From the NCBI GenBank assembly GCA_002812745.2, contig NCSJ02000201.1, forward strand, positions 1 through 64,000: a DNA stretch of 64,000 nt. Direction: 5' to 3'. The notes beneath the pieces are model-generated. The model worked only from the letters and a program-made list of their open reading frames with translations. It was not told the origin of the DNA and did not search any database. Source of the stretch: Scytalidium lignicola (taxonomy: Eukaryota; Ascomycota; Leotiomycetes). The position numbers and the translations under genes were made by a program. This document shows positions 11,242 through 22,215 of the stretch, one piece after another; position 1 is the stretch's first letter, and each line of letters opens with the position of its first letter.

Positions 11242-12318
11242 AAATCCTACATCCAAACCGCCCCTTCCCCTAAGAGCTTATATGCCTCAGTACTTAGTAG
11301 CAATCTTGCACCGATTAGTAGACCAGTAACAATATCTACTCAAACTCCGTCCTTTATTCAAGCACAACGTGATATTATTGTAAAGATCGCCGATCCTACC
11401 ACAATCGAAAATCTTCGAGCAAAAAACTCATGTATATTGCAGAATCATATTAATCGTGCAATTAAACAGAATCACAATAAACACATTGAGAATATCAGAG
11501 TCGCATCAGCAAACCAATTGAAAAATGGAAATCTGAATATCAAGACCATTAGCATCGAGGAAACGGAAGTATTAAAACAATTTGCCGATTACTGGTCAAG
11601 AAGAATTGGCAATGGAGTATCGATCCAGATTCCAACATACGGCATTATTGCACATGGAATATACATAAATTCAATGGATATAACAAAATTCGAGGAAGTT
11701 AAAAACGGACTACTACAAAATAATAAACTATTTATATCATTAACCAATATCAAATACATAGGATGGCTTTCCAAAAGAACACCAAATAAAACAGCTTCCT
11801 CGATCATTGTTGAATTTACAAGGTTAGAGGATATAAACAAAATTATAGATGAAAGATTGATTTGGCAAAAAGAGGTTTTCTAATGCAAGACATATGATAG
11901 GCAATGTCAACTGAAGCAATGCTATAATTGTCAGAAATATGGTCACATAAAAACCCAATGTACAGCAACTACAGCATATGGCTACTGTGCCAAAAGACAC
12001 AGTTCGAAAAATTGTTCCAGTAAAGCCAACAAGGAGTTTCCAAGAAAGTGTGCCTCTTGTAAGGAATCTTATGAGACATGGAACAACAGTTGTCCCGTCA
12101 AGAAGAAGAAATTAGCCAAAGTCAAGTTGGTTTACAATTCACGATAACCATATTATTTTGTCCCAGTAAGACAGGACCCAAGAAGCAGCAACACTATTCC
12201 AAGCGAAGCCCAAGGAGTAACTGAAGCTGGAACCGGATACCGACGATTACAAGCAACTTCTTCGCTATCACAAGGTAGACAACCCAAAACATCTGCAAAA
12301 ACAGATTTTTATTTATAA
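11242..12318 (+). pseudogene. LINE (Tad1-like) ORF1 nucleic-acid-binding protein remnant
   Basis: A single frame stays open apart from two stops over about 358 codons. The first part is a Ser/Thr/Pro-rich stretch followed by a helical region (residues TIENLRAKNSCILQNHINRAI). The second part carries zinc knuckles, with CYNCQKYGHIKTQC as the best (C-x2-C-x4-H-x4-C), then GYCAKRHSSKNC and CASCKESYETWNNSC. This is the ORF1 architecture of fungal LINEs of the Tad1/I group. Stops occur at 11,881 and at about 12,146, both TAA at likely Gln codons. No endonuclease or reverse transcriptase follows downstream, so only this part of the element remains. Confidence 0.75.
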
Positions 12319-12689
12319 TTATTATACCAAATCCTTTATGGAAAAGCCTGTTTTGTTGATTGTTATATTTGATAATTAAAGGTTAAAAATAATTCATATT
12401 AAATGGCTGAAATCGATGGGTGCTATAAAGTGGAAAGATTATTATAATTATTCTATATTAATTTATAAAATTAAAAAATCATATATTTATATGACTAGAA
12501 TGGCCGTTTACAATTAATAAACATTTCCTTTTTTTTGCAAGAATTTTTATATCAAGTTCAAAAACTTTGGTTAACCATTAAAAACCAAATATATCAAAAC
12601 TTCATCCATTAATTGAAATACCAAAATAAACTTAATTTCCAAATTTTAAAAATTCTATCTAATATTCTCGTAAATTATAAAATTCTCTT
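12319..12689. other. AT-rich spacer between LINE remnant and pogo remnant
   Basis: About 370 bases of AT-rich sequence. It may contain the decayed C-terminal half of the transposase that reads leftward from 13,392, but no motif is legible. Confidence 0.4.
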
Positions 12690-13392
12690 TTATATATAAG
12701 GCTAGGTAGAAATACTTTTTTTTATAGCTGAAATATATACCAATATTAATATAAAGTTTTTGTTATTATTTTATATATTATTGATTTTCCTTAATTTATA
12801 TATTGCTCGGTTTATAATGCACTTTGATTTATTTATTATTCCTATTAAAAAACTCTTTTTATCGATATTATATATATTTTCAAATTTAATTCGATGTTGT
12901 TAAATATTTTCGAATAGTTGTTGCATATGTAATTAGCATATTATATCTAACAAAATGCTAAAACCACCAATTAACAAATAATAATTTAATTAATTGATAA
13001 AAATGCTCAAATATAAGTTTATATTCAGTTTTAACATGTCATTTACCCATATTGCGTAAATACAAACTGGTAAACTCATCCTGATGGCACTTGACAAAAT
13101 TGCCCACCCAATTCTTTCCTACAGGCCTTTGTATAATTTCCTCAGCGAAGTTTTGAACAATTTAACTGGTTGGGGACATTCCACGATTACTTATGCGATT
13201 GATATAATTAATTAAAATTTGTTTCTGAATTTTATTCAGAAGTTATCGCGATTCAGAATTAGTATTTTCCACAGACCTCTGAATCCCTTTGAACCGTCGT
13301 GCAAGCGTGGTACGATTGACTCCATATTGTAAAGCTGTAGCATTGAAATCAGGCTGTTCTTGCAATTTCAGATCAGCAATTGCCTCATCCAT
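12690..13392 (-). pseudogene. Pogo/Fot1-type DDE transposase, N-terminal remnant
   Basis: The first ATG of a coding-like frame (13,392) opens MDEAIADLKLQEQPDF followed by ATALQYGVNRTTLARRFKG, a psq-type helix-turn-helix. After a stop the same frame continues with the second DNA-binding helix region (NYINRISNRGMSPTS, then NFAEEI and PVGKNWVGNFVKCHQDE), and farther on with a YNIDKKSFLIGINKSKC segment, which corresponds to the first catalytic Asp of pogo transposases. The sequence fades into AT-rich DNA after that. It lies just upstream of the transcription-factor gene at 13,607, on the opposite strand. Confidence 0.7.
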
Positions 13393-13606
13393 TGGAGCGT
13401 TGTGTGTTGAGATTTTGAAGCTTGAAGTTGGTGGAGTAGTGGGGTGGAAAGTGGTCGTCACGTGAGAGTGGTCGGCACGTTGGGATGTCCAGTAATGCTG
13501 AAATCGATCATGTGAGCTCGCTTCAATTCTTGCTAAACTCCGCGCCCGCGTATGCCGCTGATTTACGTTGCAAGCTAGCGTTATCCGACACGGTTATGGC
13601 ATAGCA

Positions 13607-16022
13607 ATGTTACAATATCAGAGCACTGGCCGCCGTCGAAATGGCAAGCAGCAAGCGTGTGAACCTTGCCGAAAGGGCAAAATGGCTTGTGATCACGCTA
13701 TTCCTTTCTGTGGACGATGTGTGAGAAGAAAGATGACCTCGACATGCATATATCATCCTGCGCCGATGACACGGGCCAAGCCTTCATCTGGGTTAGAATT
13801 GAGAGACCGACCGACAGGGCTTACAAGGACCTCTGAGTCAAGCAATACTTTGGAGTCCCATTCTCTATCTGAGAATCCGCCTAAGCCACCTAGCATGACA
13901 GGTCTAGATCAGAGTCTTGGTCGTTTTAGTATAGGGATCCCTATCGCACCGACGATTTCTAAACCTACAGAGGCACTTGATGCTAATAAACACCCAGAAT
14001 CTCGTCCATCCAATTCATCAACAACTACATATTCTACCCTTGGGTCGTCAAATTCCGAAGATACCTCTTTCCAGCGATCTTGGGCTTATCATGGTCCAAC
14101 AAGCATTTTCTCTGTCTATACTGAGCATCAGGCGAAGTTTCAAAGTGACCTTCTGAATGTTGGTGAATATGAAGGCTGCCTCTCGCCACTTTCTGAGTTT
14201 TCTGAACCCCTAGGCAGTCGTTTAGAGTTAGTCGTGAAAGCATTACAAAATCTCCCTTCCAAGGAGATATGTGAACGCTTACTTGCTACCTATGAGATTA
14301 TGGTGTATGAGGTCACTTTAGATGAAGTAATAATGCGGCATTGTGTAGCCACATTGTGGTCCACCTTTGAAGCGCAGTTGAAATCGCCTCGCAACCCAGA
14401 CCAGTTGGTTACGATTGCCAGGGTTCTTTTCAAAAACGAAGAATCGCCCTTACCTCCAGCACCCCCAGATGGCCTAGAATGGATTAACACATTTACTGGT
14501 TCCAACCTGCGTTTGGAAGTGCTTGGGAATTTATTCGCCTTTTTTGGCTCAGCTTATCTATCCAAGCAAGATGAGGACCCTATTTTCAATACTGCTGAAG
14601 CTCATGGACACGAAAGGAAGCAGGTGGCTTGGAGAATGAAAGAATGTGCTGATCTCTGCCTCAAGATGTGCGAATGTACGGATACAATCAACGAATTTGT
14701 TGTTGCTCTAACCGTTGAGTTGCTCGTACTAGAAAGTACCTGCGTAGGAGATGAAGGTAATGCTTAAATCATTCCTTAAATGGTCGTATTTAACATGGAA
14801 CCAGATTATACATCACGACGTCGTCATGCAGACATGATCACTACTACCATAGCAGCTGGACTTCATAGACTTCCCGACTACTCTTCAAATCAGATCACCC
14901 CTGCTTGCGAATACCGCAAGCGCGTATTTGCCGCAGTGTACACCATGGACAAGATGCATTGCTCGCTTACAGGAGTGCCACCAGGAATGACTCGATTCTA
15001 CTGCATTGTCCAACTTCCGTTGGATTTAGATAATGACGAACTCTACCTACCAGAGCATGAACTCAGGGTGGCAATCAGCAAACTAGATAATCAAGGATGG
15101 AACACAGCAGGAAAATTCCACCAGATAACCGCACAACGGTTGTTAATGTTGCTGGCGTCTATCCGTGAAGAAATCTTGGAACTGTCTCTAGGTGTCAACG
15201 TTAGTATAACGGCGGAGCGTATCAGGTATGCCTGAAGTTCTTTTTGTCAAGATTCTAAGTTCACTTATGTGTTTGCAGTGATATGCATGAACGGTGTCAG
15301 CAGATATACTCCTCAGCACCAGAACAAGCTCACTACTATGATGAAGAGGGTAAGCCTAAGAACAGCACAGGAAAAATCCTCTTATTTCAAGCAGTATTTA
15401 GATTGGAGTTTCTCCAATCTAAATTTCTCATTAATCGGATAGCGGTTCCTCGGGGATTAGCCGATGGACAAGGCATATTAGATGCTGCTATGGAGATGAT
15501 AGAGATCACCAATATGTTTTGGATAAGACGGGAGTCTCTTGTAGATTTTTCTTTTCAATTTGACTGGTTTGTAAGTTTCATTCTTTCTTTTAGTCTCCAA
15601 CAAGAGCTAAATAGATACAGTCAACCTGCTACGGAGTACCAAGCTCTGGCGTCATATGTATAGAGCTGCTAAAGCAATCTAAGCGACATAGCCAAAGCTC
15701 GTTACGCTTTTCTAGGTCTGATGCCATCCAGAAACTAATGATGTTCAAAGGCTTCTTGGAGTGGATTAAACCTACGCACGGCAACTACGAACTAGCTCAA
15801 CGTCTGCACAAGGTCATTGGGAGAATCACGGATCATGTACTTGGAGAGCAAGACGATAATGTAAAGCAACATAATGAGGGTGATGTTCTGCTTGATCCAA
15901 CGTTTCCTACCTTGGAAGAGGCAGATTATATGGATTGGCTGAATGGTATCGACTGGACGCAGGGGCCGTGGATGGAGTTTAACCAGACACTAGCGATCTA
16001 TCCAAATTCAATACAGCCCTAG
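13607..16022 (+). CDS. Zn2Cys6 fungal transcription factor (four exons)
   Basis: Predicted nuclear DNA-binding regulator of 754 residues. Exons 13,607-14,756, 14,805-15,225, 15,279-15,570 and 15,621-16,022 keep one frame; introns are 48, 53 and 50 bp with GT...AG ends, and the last has a GCTAAAT branch-like site. The start is the first ATG before the zinc cluster. Residues C18, C21, C28, C35, C38 and C47 form the Zn2Cys6 cluster (CEPC, then C, CGRC, C), preceded by a basic segment. The middle carries the fungal regulatory (MHD-type) domain, including RRRHADMITTTIAAGLHR and, across the third intron, a STCYGVPSSGVICIELLK segment. The C-terminus is acidic (DYMDWLNGIDW). The target genes cannot be inferred. 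It converges with the damaged transcription-factor gene to its right. All splice choices are by eye. Confidence 0.85.
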
Positions 16023-16523
16023 CCTCTTTGTAGATTGAATATTTTAACAATGACTAAACCACTCAGATCTTGGATTTGCTTGGTACTCGTCGCCCTTTTA
16101 AAAGGAGAAATAAGAGAACCAAAGTTCTTCACATTGATATAATTGAACTATTGAGGGATGCTCGGCAGACTCCGAGATATAGCAAACTGACAACGAGTCT
16201 AAGCTTGACCTCCTGGCACTAGAGCACCTCTCATGGCCATGGCCTAGGAACTTAAAATTTCTAATAATATATTTTGATAAAATTTTATTCTTATTATTCG
16301 ATAATAATTCAACATAAAAATGCATTTAAATGCATTAAATCAGAAGATAGAGTGCGGTGATAGAAGTGGAATCCGTTTCCCCACCAGNCAGGACTCTTTT
16401 TGGAGGAGGAGAAGGAGGAGGAGGGATTGTACGGGGGAATAGATGAACTGGGATTCAGGTCGTGAGTTTTGGATTAACTCGATTTGACCGGCGAGTCCGG
16501 GTAACGTAAATAATCTTGATATA
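16023..16523. other. Intergenic region between two convergent genes
   Basis: 500 bases that should hold both 3' untranslated regions. It includes a hairpin (TTATTAT-TCG-ATAATAA at about 16,290), an 18-bp perfect palindrome at 16,319-16,336, and a GGAGGA-rich purine tract at about 16,398-16,430. No coding potential. Confidence 0.6.
16319..16336. repeat. 18-bp perfect palindrome
   Basis: AATGCATTTAAATGCATT equals its own reverse complement. It lies between the 3' ends of two convergent genes. Its role is unknown. Confidence 0.8.
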
Positions 16524-18798
16524 TCAAAGTCCGTACACAGACCTATCTAAGTCAAAGCCGTCCAAGTCAATCTCCGTGACTGTCAAGAATTGTGAGGCTG
16601 CAGGGTTGAGCCAGGAGTCAGAGTCTGCGAATGGGCCTGATGTCCAATCACCGGACTGCAGATTCAGGGCCGAGTCCCCATTGTCTTGCCCTGTGACTGG
16701 AGCTGAGGTTCGGGAGGCCAGTTTCGCGCGGACATGGTTTAGCATTGCCACGCAGTGAGCAGCCAAAAGACTACTCTGGCTGACATTCTGCAGCAAGGTC
16801 ATGCCGCAGTCCACGGCTTCAGAAATATCTTGCAAGCTTTCTGGCGCTATGAGATTGACTGTGTCCGGCTCCATGTTCTGGACGTGCAACAGGACGCTTG
16901 TTGAGGTGAACAACCCTGGTAATAACGAACTAGAGTAAGCGGGACGAGCAGCCTTTGAAGAGACAGGATTCCTCCTTACCGTACAGATGATGTGTATTGG
17001 ACTTGAAGAGCTGCTGGTGTTCCTGGACCACGCGCAAGCTTTGTAGAGCCGCAGCCACGCATGCCTGTGCTCCAGTGACTGCTATCGTGCGCATCAGTTC
17101 ATCCTCGAGCTTCTGCTGGCTGAACATCAGCAATACCGGTCGATGTAAGAGAACCAAAGCCTGCAGATGCCTGGAAAAGACTTGCGTCAGCGTTCTGGAC
17201 GAACCACACTGGCAAGAGGCGACGTCATACTTACAGCTCACGCAGGACGATCTGTTGTCGTCTGATGATGCTCTGGTCCTGACCTTGGGAGGTCAGCTGG
17301 AGATGTGCCGGCTTCGACTTCCACCACGACCGAAGACNGCCGTCCAAGCTCATGAGCTCAGCAAGATCATGGTCGGCAATTAGGGAGTCAGCGTTACTAC
17401 TCTGCCGCGAAGCCACGATATGGTCAGAATAGAGGACCCGGAGAATGTCGCCGGATATCTGAAACATCTTGATGGTATGGATGAAGAAGGCGATGGTTGA
17501 TGGATTTCTGGAGGGCTGTCGAGGGTAGCGTGTTTGCAGCTGGATGTACTGATCGTCGACCGATAGTGGATAAGGGACATTTCGCACATCGTCCAGATGC
17601 ATCGAGCCTGGCCGACCAAGTTTTAAAGATATCGTAGTGTCAATGACGAAGCAACCCCACCAGACCCTCTTTCGGACCTCCTTCTCAATGCAAGAAATGT
17701 CTCGCAGATCTGGATTCAGGTGCAGTCCAATGCTGAACGCCGTTCGATTCATGAGGCCGACCAAATGCCAACACTCGTTGATGTGAACAGTGCGTGATAA
17801 GTAGTAGCACAGTAATAACAATGCCTGCACGAGCTCCAAATTGCCACGTCTGTGGATTTGAGCGAGGATGATCTCTCAAGCTCGATTTACAAAAGGGGTC
17901 ACCGTTGCTACCAGGTCGCTCGGCGTGATCATGTCGCTGAACTCGCTCCCTAGGGCAAAGACAGCATTGAGGAGGGCGAAGTAGGACAAGTGGCAGCTTG
18001 CTTGGTTTGGATCTTCCCACACGTCCTCGTATTGGGCCCTGAACGTCCCCTCGTGCATGAACGGATATAGAGGATAGATATGATAAAAGTACGCATCTAC
18101 CAGGTCATCAGCCAGCTTGCGGTCGGGCAAGTAATGCGCACCAACAGGGTTTGCTTCATCCTCAGCAGAAGGGTTGGATGGGACTTGAGGGCTAGTCTTA
18201 GTCGACTCTGCGCCGCCTGCTCGCCCTTGATGCAGGTGAACGCCGTTGACATGATACTGTGACTCCTGCGATACCTTGGACACAAATGCAAAGGTCGATG
18301 AGCTGCCAAAATGTCCATCCGCACCACTAGAGTCAATGGCTCCGCCCGAGCTGATGCTGGAGAGATGGTCATCATGCACCGAGACTGCAGCAGCAGAATT
18401 TAGAAGCGGATTATTGCTGACGCTGCCGGACATGGGTGAGGATCGGACATCGGGGGCACGGCTGCTGCTGGGTACTTGGTCCCATGATCTACCAGCGACG
18501 ACGGGACCATTACTGTGAGCAGAAGCTTGATGCACAGGCGAAACAGTCTGCTCTGCTGGCTGTTGCGGCAGCAAAGACCCATCGGCAACCCTATGGGGCG
18601 GACCATTGGCTTGTGTCTCGTGGGCAGCCTGGGTGTTGGTATATAAGGAGTCCCTACGCAGCCCAGACGGGCATTCATTCGGTCAGCCTGGGAGCAGTAT
18701 CTCAATAACGTGCAAACCACAGATCTGGACCCGGAGCCTGGAACACAAGCCAAACTCGCTCGGGCTCCGCCATCCGTTGCCGTCCTGGTCTGGAACAT
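16524..18798 (-). pseudogene. Fungal-specific transcription factor, interrupted by a stop and lacking a proper zinc cluster
   Basis: The minus strand encodes the fungal regulatory domain of Gal4-type factors: ADDLVDAYFYHIYPLYPFMH, HLSYFALLNAVFALGSEFSD, then NECWHLVGLMNRTAFSIGLH and KRVWWGCFVIDTTISLKLGR. Exon pieces are about 18,682-17,235, 17,170-16,980 and 16,915-16,524, with two 64-bp GT...AG introns that keep the frame. A single TGA at 17,876-17,878 interrupts an otherwise continuous frame at a place where CGA (Arg) fits. The 5' end is unclear: an ATG at 18,798 opens a frame with scattered cysteines (LACVPGSGSRSVVC) that does not have Zn2Cys6 spacing and is one base out of phase with the regulatory domain. 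Either the gene is a pseudogene, or the zinc-cluster exon is missing. Sequencing error at the TGA is possible. Confidence 0.7.
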
Positions 18799-19241
18799 TG
18801 CAGGTGGAACAAATTAATTGCAAGAAGACAAAGAGAAACCTGCTGACCTTTCGGGCGAGATGGATTGGCTTGCGGCAACCGGTGGGTACACACATGGAAT
18901 GTATCTGCTGCGGCATCCGCTACATTTAACATATTGAATCAGTGATTTTGAGCTGGCGATTTTGGATTTTGTTTGTCTCCTGCTCGGACAAGACAGGCCT
19001 TAATTCAAATTCCTATTTAGCACCGTGGAGCCGCGGAGCCGCGGACCACGGGCGATGGCTCGTAACAGAAATCTTACACCCTAGCTAAATCTCGCTGTTT
19101 ATTTGTTTGATGACAGAAAAGGCGTTCTATCTCCGTAAAACAAACCACTTGTGATCCTATGGCGTTGACTTGGGGCCACCACATTGGTTAGACGGGTATG
19201 GTTTAAGGAACACATGGGTCACGTAGGTCTCAGTGAATTAC
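18799..19241. other. Upstream region of the damaged transcription-factor gene
   Basis: 440 bases with no coding signal. It contains a GC-rich cluster of CCGCGG hexamers at 19,023-19,051. Confidence 0.5.
19023..19051. promoter_or_regulatory. CCGCGG cluster flanked by an inverted repeat
   Basis: The segment opens with CCGTGG and closes with its complement CCACGG; between them GAGCCGCG occurs twice in tandem, giving two CCGCGG palindromes. Zn2Cys6 factors commonly bind paired CGG triplets, so this could be a regulator site upstream of the minus-strand transcription-factor gene. Function is inferred from motif resemblance only. Confidence 0.3.
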
Positions 19242-19243
19242 TA

Positions 19244-19382
19244 ATCGTCAGCCTGAGGCCAGCATTGTCTGACTTTTTAAAAGTCGCATTCGCTCCTAGT
19301 CAGTGGAAGCGAGTGTGACAGGTAAGCGAGTGTGACACTTTATTCAATTTCTATGGCACACACACCAAAATTAAATACAACC
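19244..19382. repeat. Left terminal inverted repeat of the pogo-like transposon
   Basis: 139 bp, starting ATCGTCAGCCTGAGGCC and ending at AATTAAATACAACC. It contains the direct repeat GCGAGTGTGAC twice in a row (separated by AGGTAA), a possible transposase-binding pair, and a short palindrome around CTTTTTAAAAG. Confidence 0.85.
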
Positions 19383-19389
19383 CACCATC

Positions 19390-21387
19390 AAACCTATAAA
19401 ACATAGTAATCCTCTTCGTCTGAAATACTTGAATTCAATGAGCATTCAGATTCGCTTGAAGTGCTACTGTAGCCGAATTCTCCTTCAATATCTAAACGCA
19501 AAAAGTCCTCCTCCTCTGATTCCTCCATTTCCTGTCCTGGTTGTTGCTCCTGTTCCTGTAGCTCTGGTTTTGCAAAGCTCGTCCTAATAGGGTAGTTAAT
19601 AGGCGTTTGAGGTGTGCTGTAAAGTGGAGGTTCCCTTAAATCAATTATAAGTGTAACTAAAGGTTTCTGTTTAATTGGCTCCTTGCTAGGCTCTATGAAG
19701 GATGGTGGAGTGTACTCCTTGTACAGCTTAAATACACCTATTACTCCACGAGGAAGCTGTTTAATTGCCTTCTTTCTCTGGGACTCCTTCTTACACCATG
19801 CTACCCATGCAGCCTTTTGAGCCTTCTTCTCCTTATTGGCTATTTGACATAGTATTCTGGCCTCCTTATTTGCCTCCTTTTCAGCTGCTTTCTACTCCTT
19901 CTCTTGCTTGAGATTTTGGGCATATTCGGCTGTTAGTTCTCCTTCCTTTTGGAGTCTCTTCTTGCTGGATGGCTTTTTGGATATGAACTGTTCAATCCTT
20001 TGATAAGCAAGATCCTGTTCTACTGTAGCTAAATAGCCTTCATTTAATACTCTCTGAACACCTCGTTAAAAAGAATCAAACTTGCGTTGAGAAGAAGAGT
20101 TAAGCAAGTCTATAACCTTAAGCCTTAGCTTGTCAAGTTGATATTGAACTTGTTGAATTGTTTAAGGTGTTCTAAGCTTTAGCAAATCAAGTAACCTTCC
20201 TCTTGTTCTTTCTTCATATATTTGGTTATAAGCCTGAAAACAAGTGTTCTTTTAACAAGTTATATACTTGCTTTACACTAAGTATACTGAATAGTAGATT
20301 TAGCAAAGGTTTTCTCTTGAATTAAATATAAATCACTAAAAAAANGAATTCAAAGTATACTCAAAATCAAATGATTCTATAACACTTTGAATTGCTTTGT
20401 TATGCTAATACTTATAAGGTTAAAAGATCCTTATATCTAAAGGTTATATATAGTAGGTTAAATGTAAAGGGAACAGGAATGGAATTACATGATTCACTTG
20501 AGCTAATTTGACGAATTCAAGTGTTATATAACTATTATAGTTATCTATTAAAAGGAGTTTTTATGGTTGATCTAGTCTTGCTTGAGTATGCTTAATAAAA
20601 TACTTTATAAAGTGTATACCTAGTATATTAGAAGTATAATTATTCTCTGATAATAGGACTAACTTCTTATAAGTTAAACCTCTTGGCTTATACTATGAAT
20701 CCATATGATATTTACCTTTAATTATAATTGTAAGAGGAATAAAGGTTGTTCTATTGACTGTTATAGTCTTAATTATGGTAATTGAACGTTGATTCTCAGG
20801 GCTTAAGGAGTAGAGCTCTTGAATTTCAATAAGAATTAATACTTGAACTTCTTTAAAACATTTAATTCTGAAGTTAATTTCATCAAAATTATAAAGATCT
20901 TACTTTTGAATATTATACTTTTTNAAGGGTTATTTTATATTTGTAAAACCATTCTAAAANCGTTACCTTTATCTTAAGCTGTAATCTTGATTTTAGCAAT
21001 TAGTTTAGTTACAATTGTATATAGGCCAAGTTGTTATTTATACCACTTTCTGAACTAGTTGTAAGAAGGTAAGGTTAATTCATAAGCTCTCTGAAGGTTG
21101 TAAATAACTCTAAATATAATATCCTTTGTAAGTAATTGACGATTTTCAAGGTATAAGTGAATAAAAGTATGAATAACTTGTTCTTGAGAAGGAGTCAAGA
21201 TCTTGTTTTGACCTCTATGAGGTTTATGACCTTGTTTATCTCTCTTGATTAACATAGCTAAACTTGATCAATTGATTTTGAATAGCTTGGCAGCCACAGT
21301 CTGAGATTCAGTAGGATTCTCAGCAAGCCATTGTTTTGCCTCAAAAATTCGCATTTGAGGCGATTCAGTGGACTGAACCTGCTACAT
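19390..21387 (-). pseudogene. Pogo-type DDE transposase (decayed centre)
   Basis: The likely start is the ATG at 21,387, now followed by TAG; a second ATG is at 21,354. The N-terminus reads FEAKQWLAENPTESQTVAAK and continues with LFKIN, stop, SSLAMLIKRDKQGHKPHRGQ and ILTPSQEQVI, a psq helix-turn-helix followed by the second helix bundle of pogo transposases. The centre, which should hold the catalytic Asp residues, is heavily mutated: short pieces such as FRKWYK and a C-terminal segment around STIQYT are readable. The last 600 bases, rich in Glu/Lys/Gln codons, again have balanced composition but the frame there is uncertain. Confidence 0.7.
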
Positions 21388-21400
21388 GATTCGGATGGTA

Positions 21401-21539
21401 GGTTGTATTTAATTTTGGTGTGTATGCTATAGAAATTGAATAAAGTGTCACACTCGCTTACCTGTCACACTCGCTTCCACTGACTAGGAGCGAATGCGAC
21501 TTTTAAAAAGTCAGACAATGCTGGCCTCAGGCTGACGAT
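21401..21539. repeat. Right terminal inverted repeat of the pogo-like transposon
   Basis: Reverse complement of the left repeat with two substitutions (G to A, C to T as read from the outer end) near the inner end. It ends CTGACGAT and is followed by TA. Confidence 0.85.
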
Positions 21540-21541
21540 TA

Positions 21542-22215
21542 ATCAATAACTATCACAGAGTAACAAGAAGCCTAAACGAGAGGAACCCCACTTTCTTTTA
21601 GGGGCAAGCGTTACAATTATTTAGCAACCACGGTCCAATGCAACGGTCCGGCCAGTCTATATATAAATATCATTATTATCATCAGAATCATATAAATCTG
21701 AATTATTAATATTTGTTAAAAGTGGTAAAGTATTATAAAAATCTCCTTTTTCCCTAAAAATAATTAATAATTAATAATAAACAATATATAATAATACTTA
21801 CAATTGATATTCAGTATATAATAAATTATATATATCATTAGCTTGACCAGTAGTTAAACCAATATTTATTAATCCTTCTCTTTTTATCCTAGGATCTAAA
21901 ATTAAAGCAATATATAATGCTTTATTTTTAGATATAATTGAGCCAATATTAGGATAATATTTTCGTAATTTAACAATACCTTTATTTATTGCTTCAATAA
22001 AAGTAAGATTATTCTATTTAAATATTAATATTTATTTTAAAAAAATTAATAATAACTTACTTTATGCTTTGATTTTTCATTTTCAAGTTTATAATAAATC
22101 TGATATATAAAAGGTATAACATAATAAATTGTAGGATATAAATCTCCTTGTAATTTATTAGTAGCCTTAATAAATATATGCAAAATTGATAAACAATTTT
22201 GNATATATTTAATGA
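21542..22215 (-). pseudogene. hAT-family transposase fragment
   Basis: Reading right to left there are three open pieces in AT-rich DNA: LQGDLYPTIYYVIPFIYQIY, then NLTFIEAINKGIVKLRKYYP followed by KALYIALILDPRIKREGL, then a REKGDFYNTLPLL piece. The order (P-T-I...P, then K-x-x-K-Y-Y, then A-x-x-L-D-P-R) is that of hAT transposases ahead of the dimerisation domain. The pieces are separated by about 100-base AT-rich stretches that look like introns. Unlike the neighbouring retroelements, the pieces contain no in-frame stops until the last one. The C-terminal dimerisation domain is not seen. Confidence 0.65.

Larger units (their letters stand above)
19244..21539 (-). mobile_element. Pogo-like DNA transposon with 139-bp terminal inverted repeats
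   Basis: A 2,296-bp element bounded by long inverted repeats (19,244-19,382 and 21,401-21,539) that differ at only two bases, and flanked by TA on both sides (19,242-19,243; 21,540-21,541), the target duplication of Tc1/mariner-pogo elements. One transposase gene fills the interior on the minus strand. Base composition is normal in the outer parts (19.24-20.05 kb and 21.25-21.54 kb) and AT-rich with many stops in the centre. The differences between the inverted repeats are both C/T-type transitions. Confidence 0.85.
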
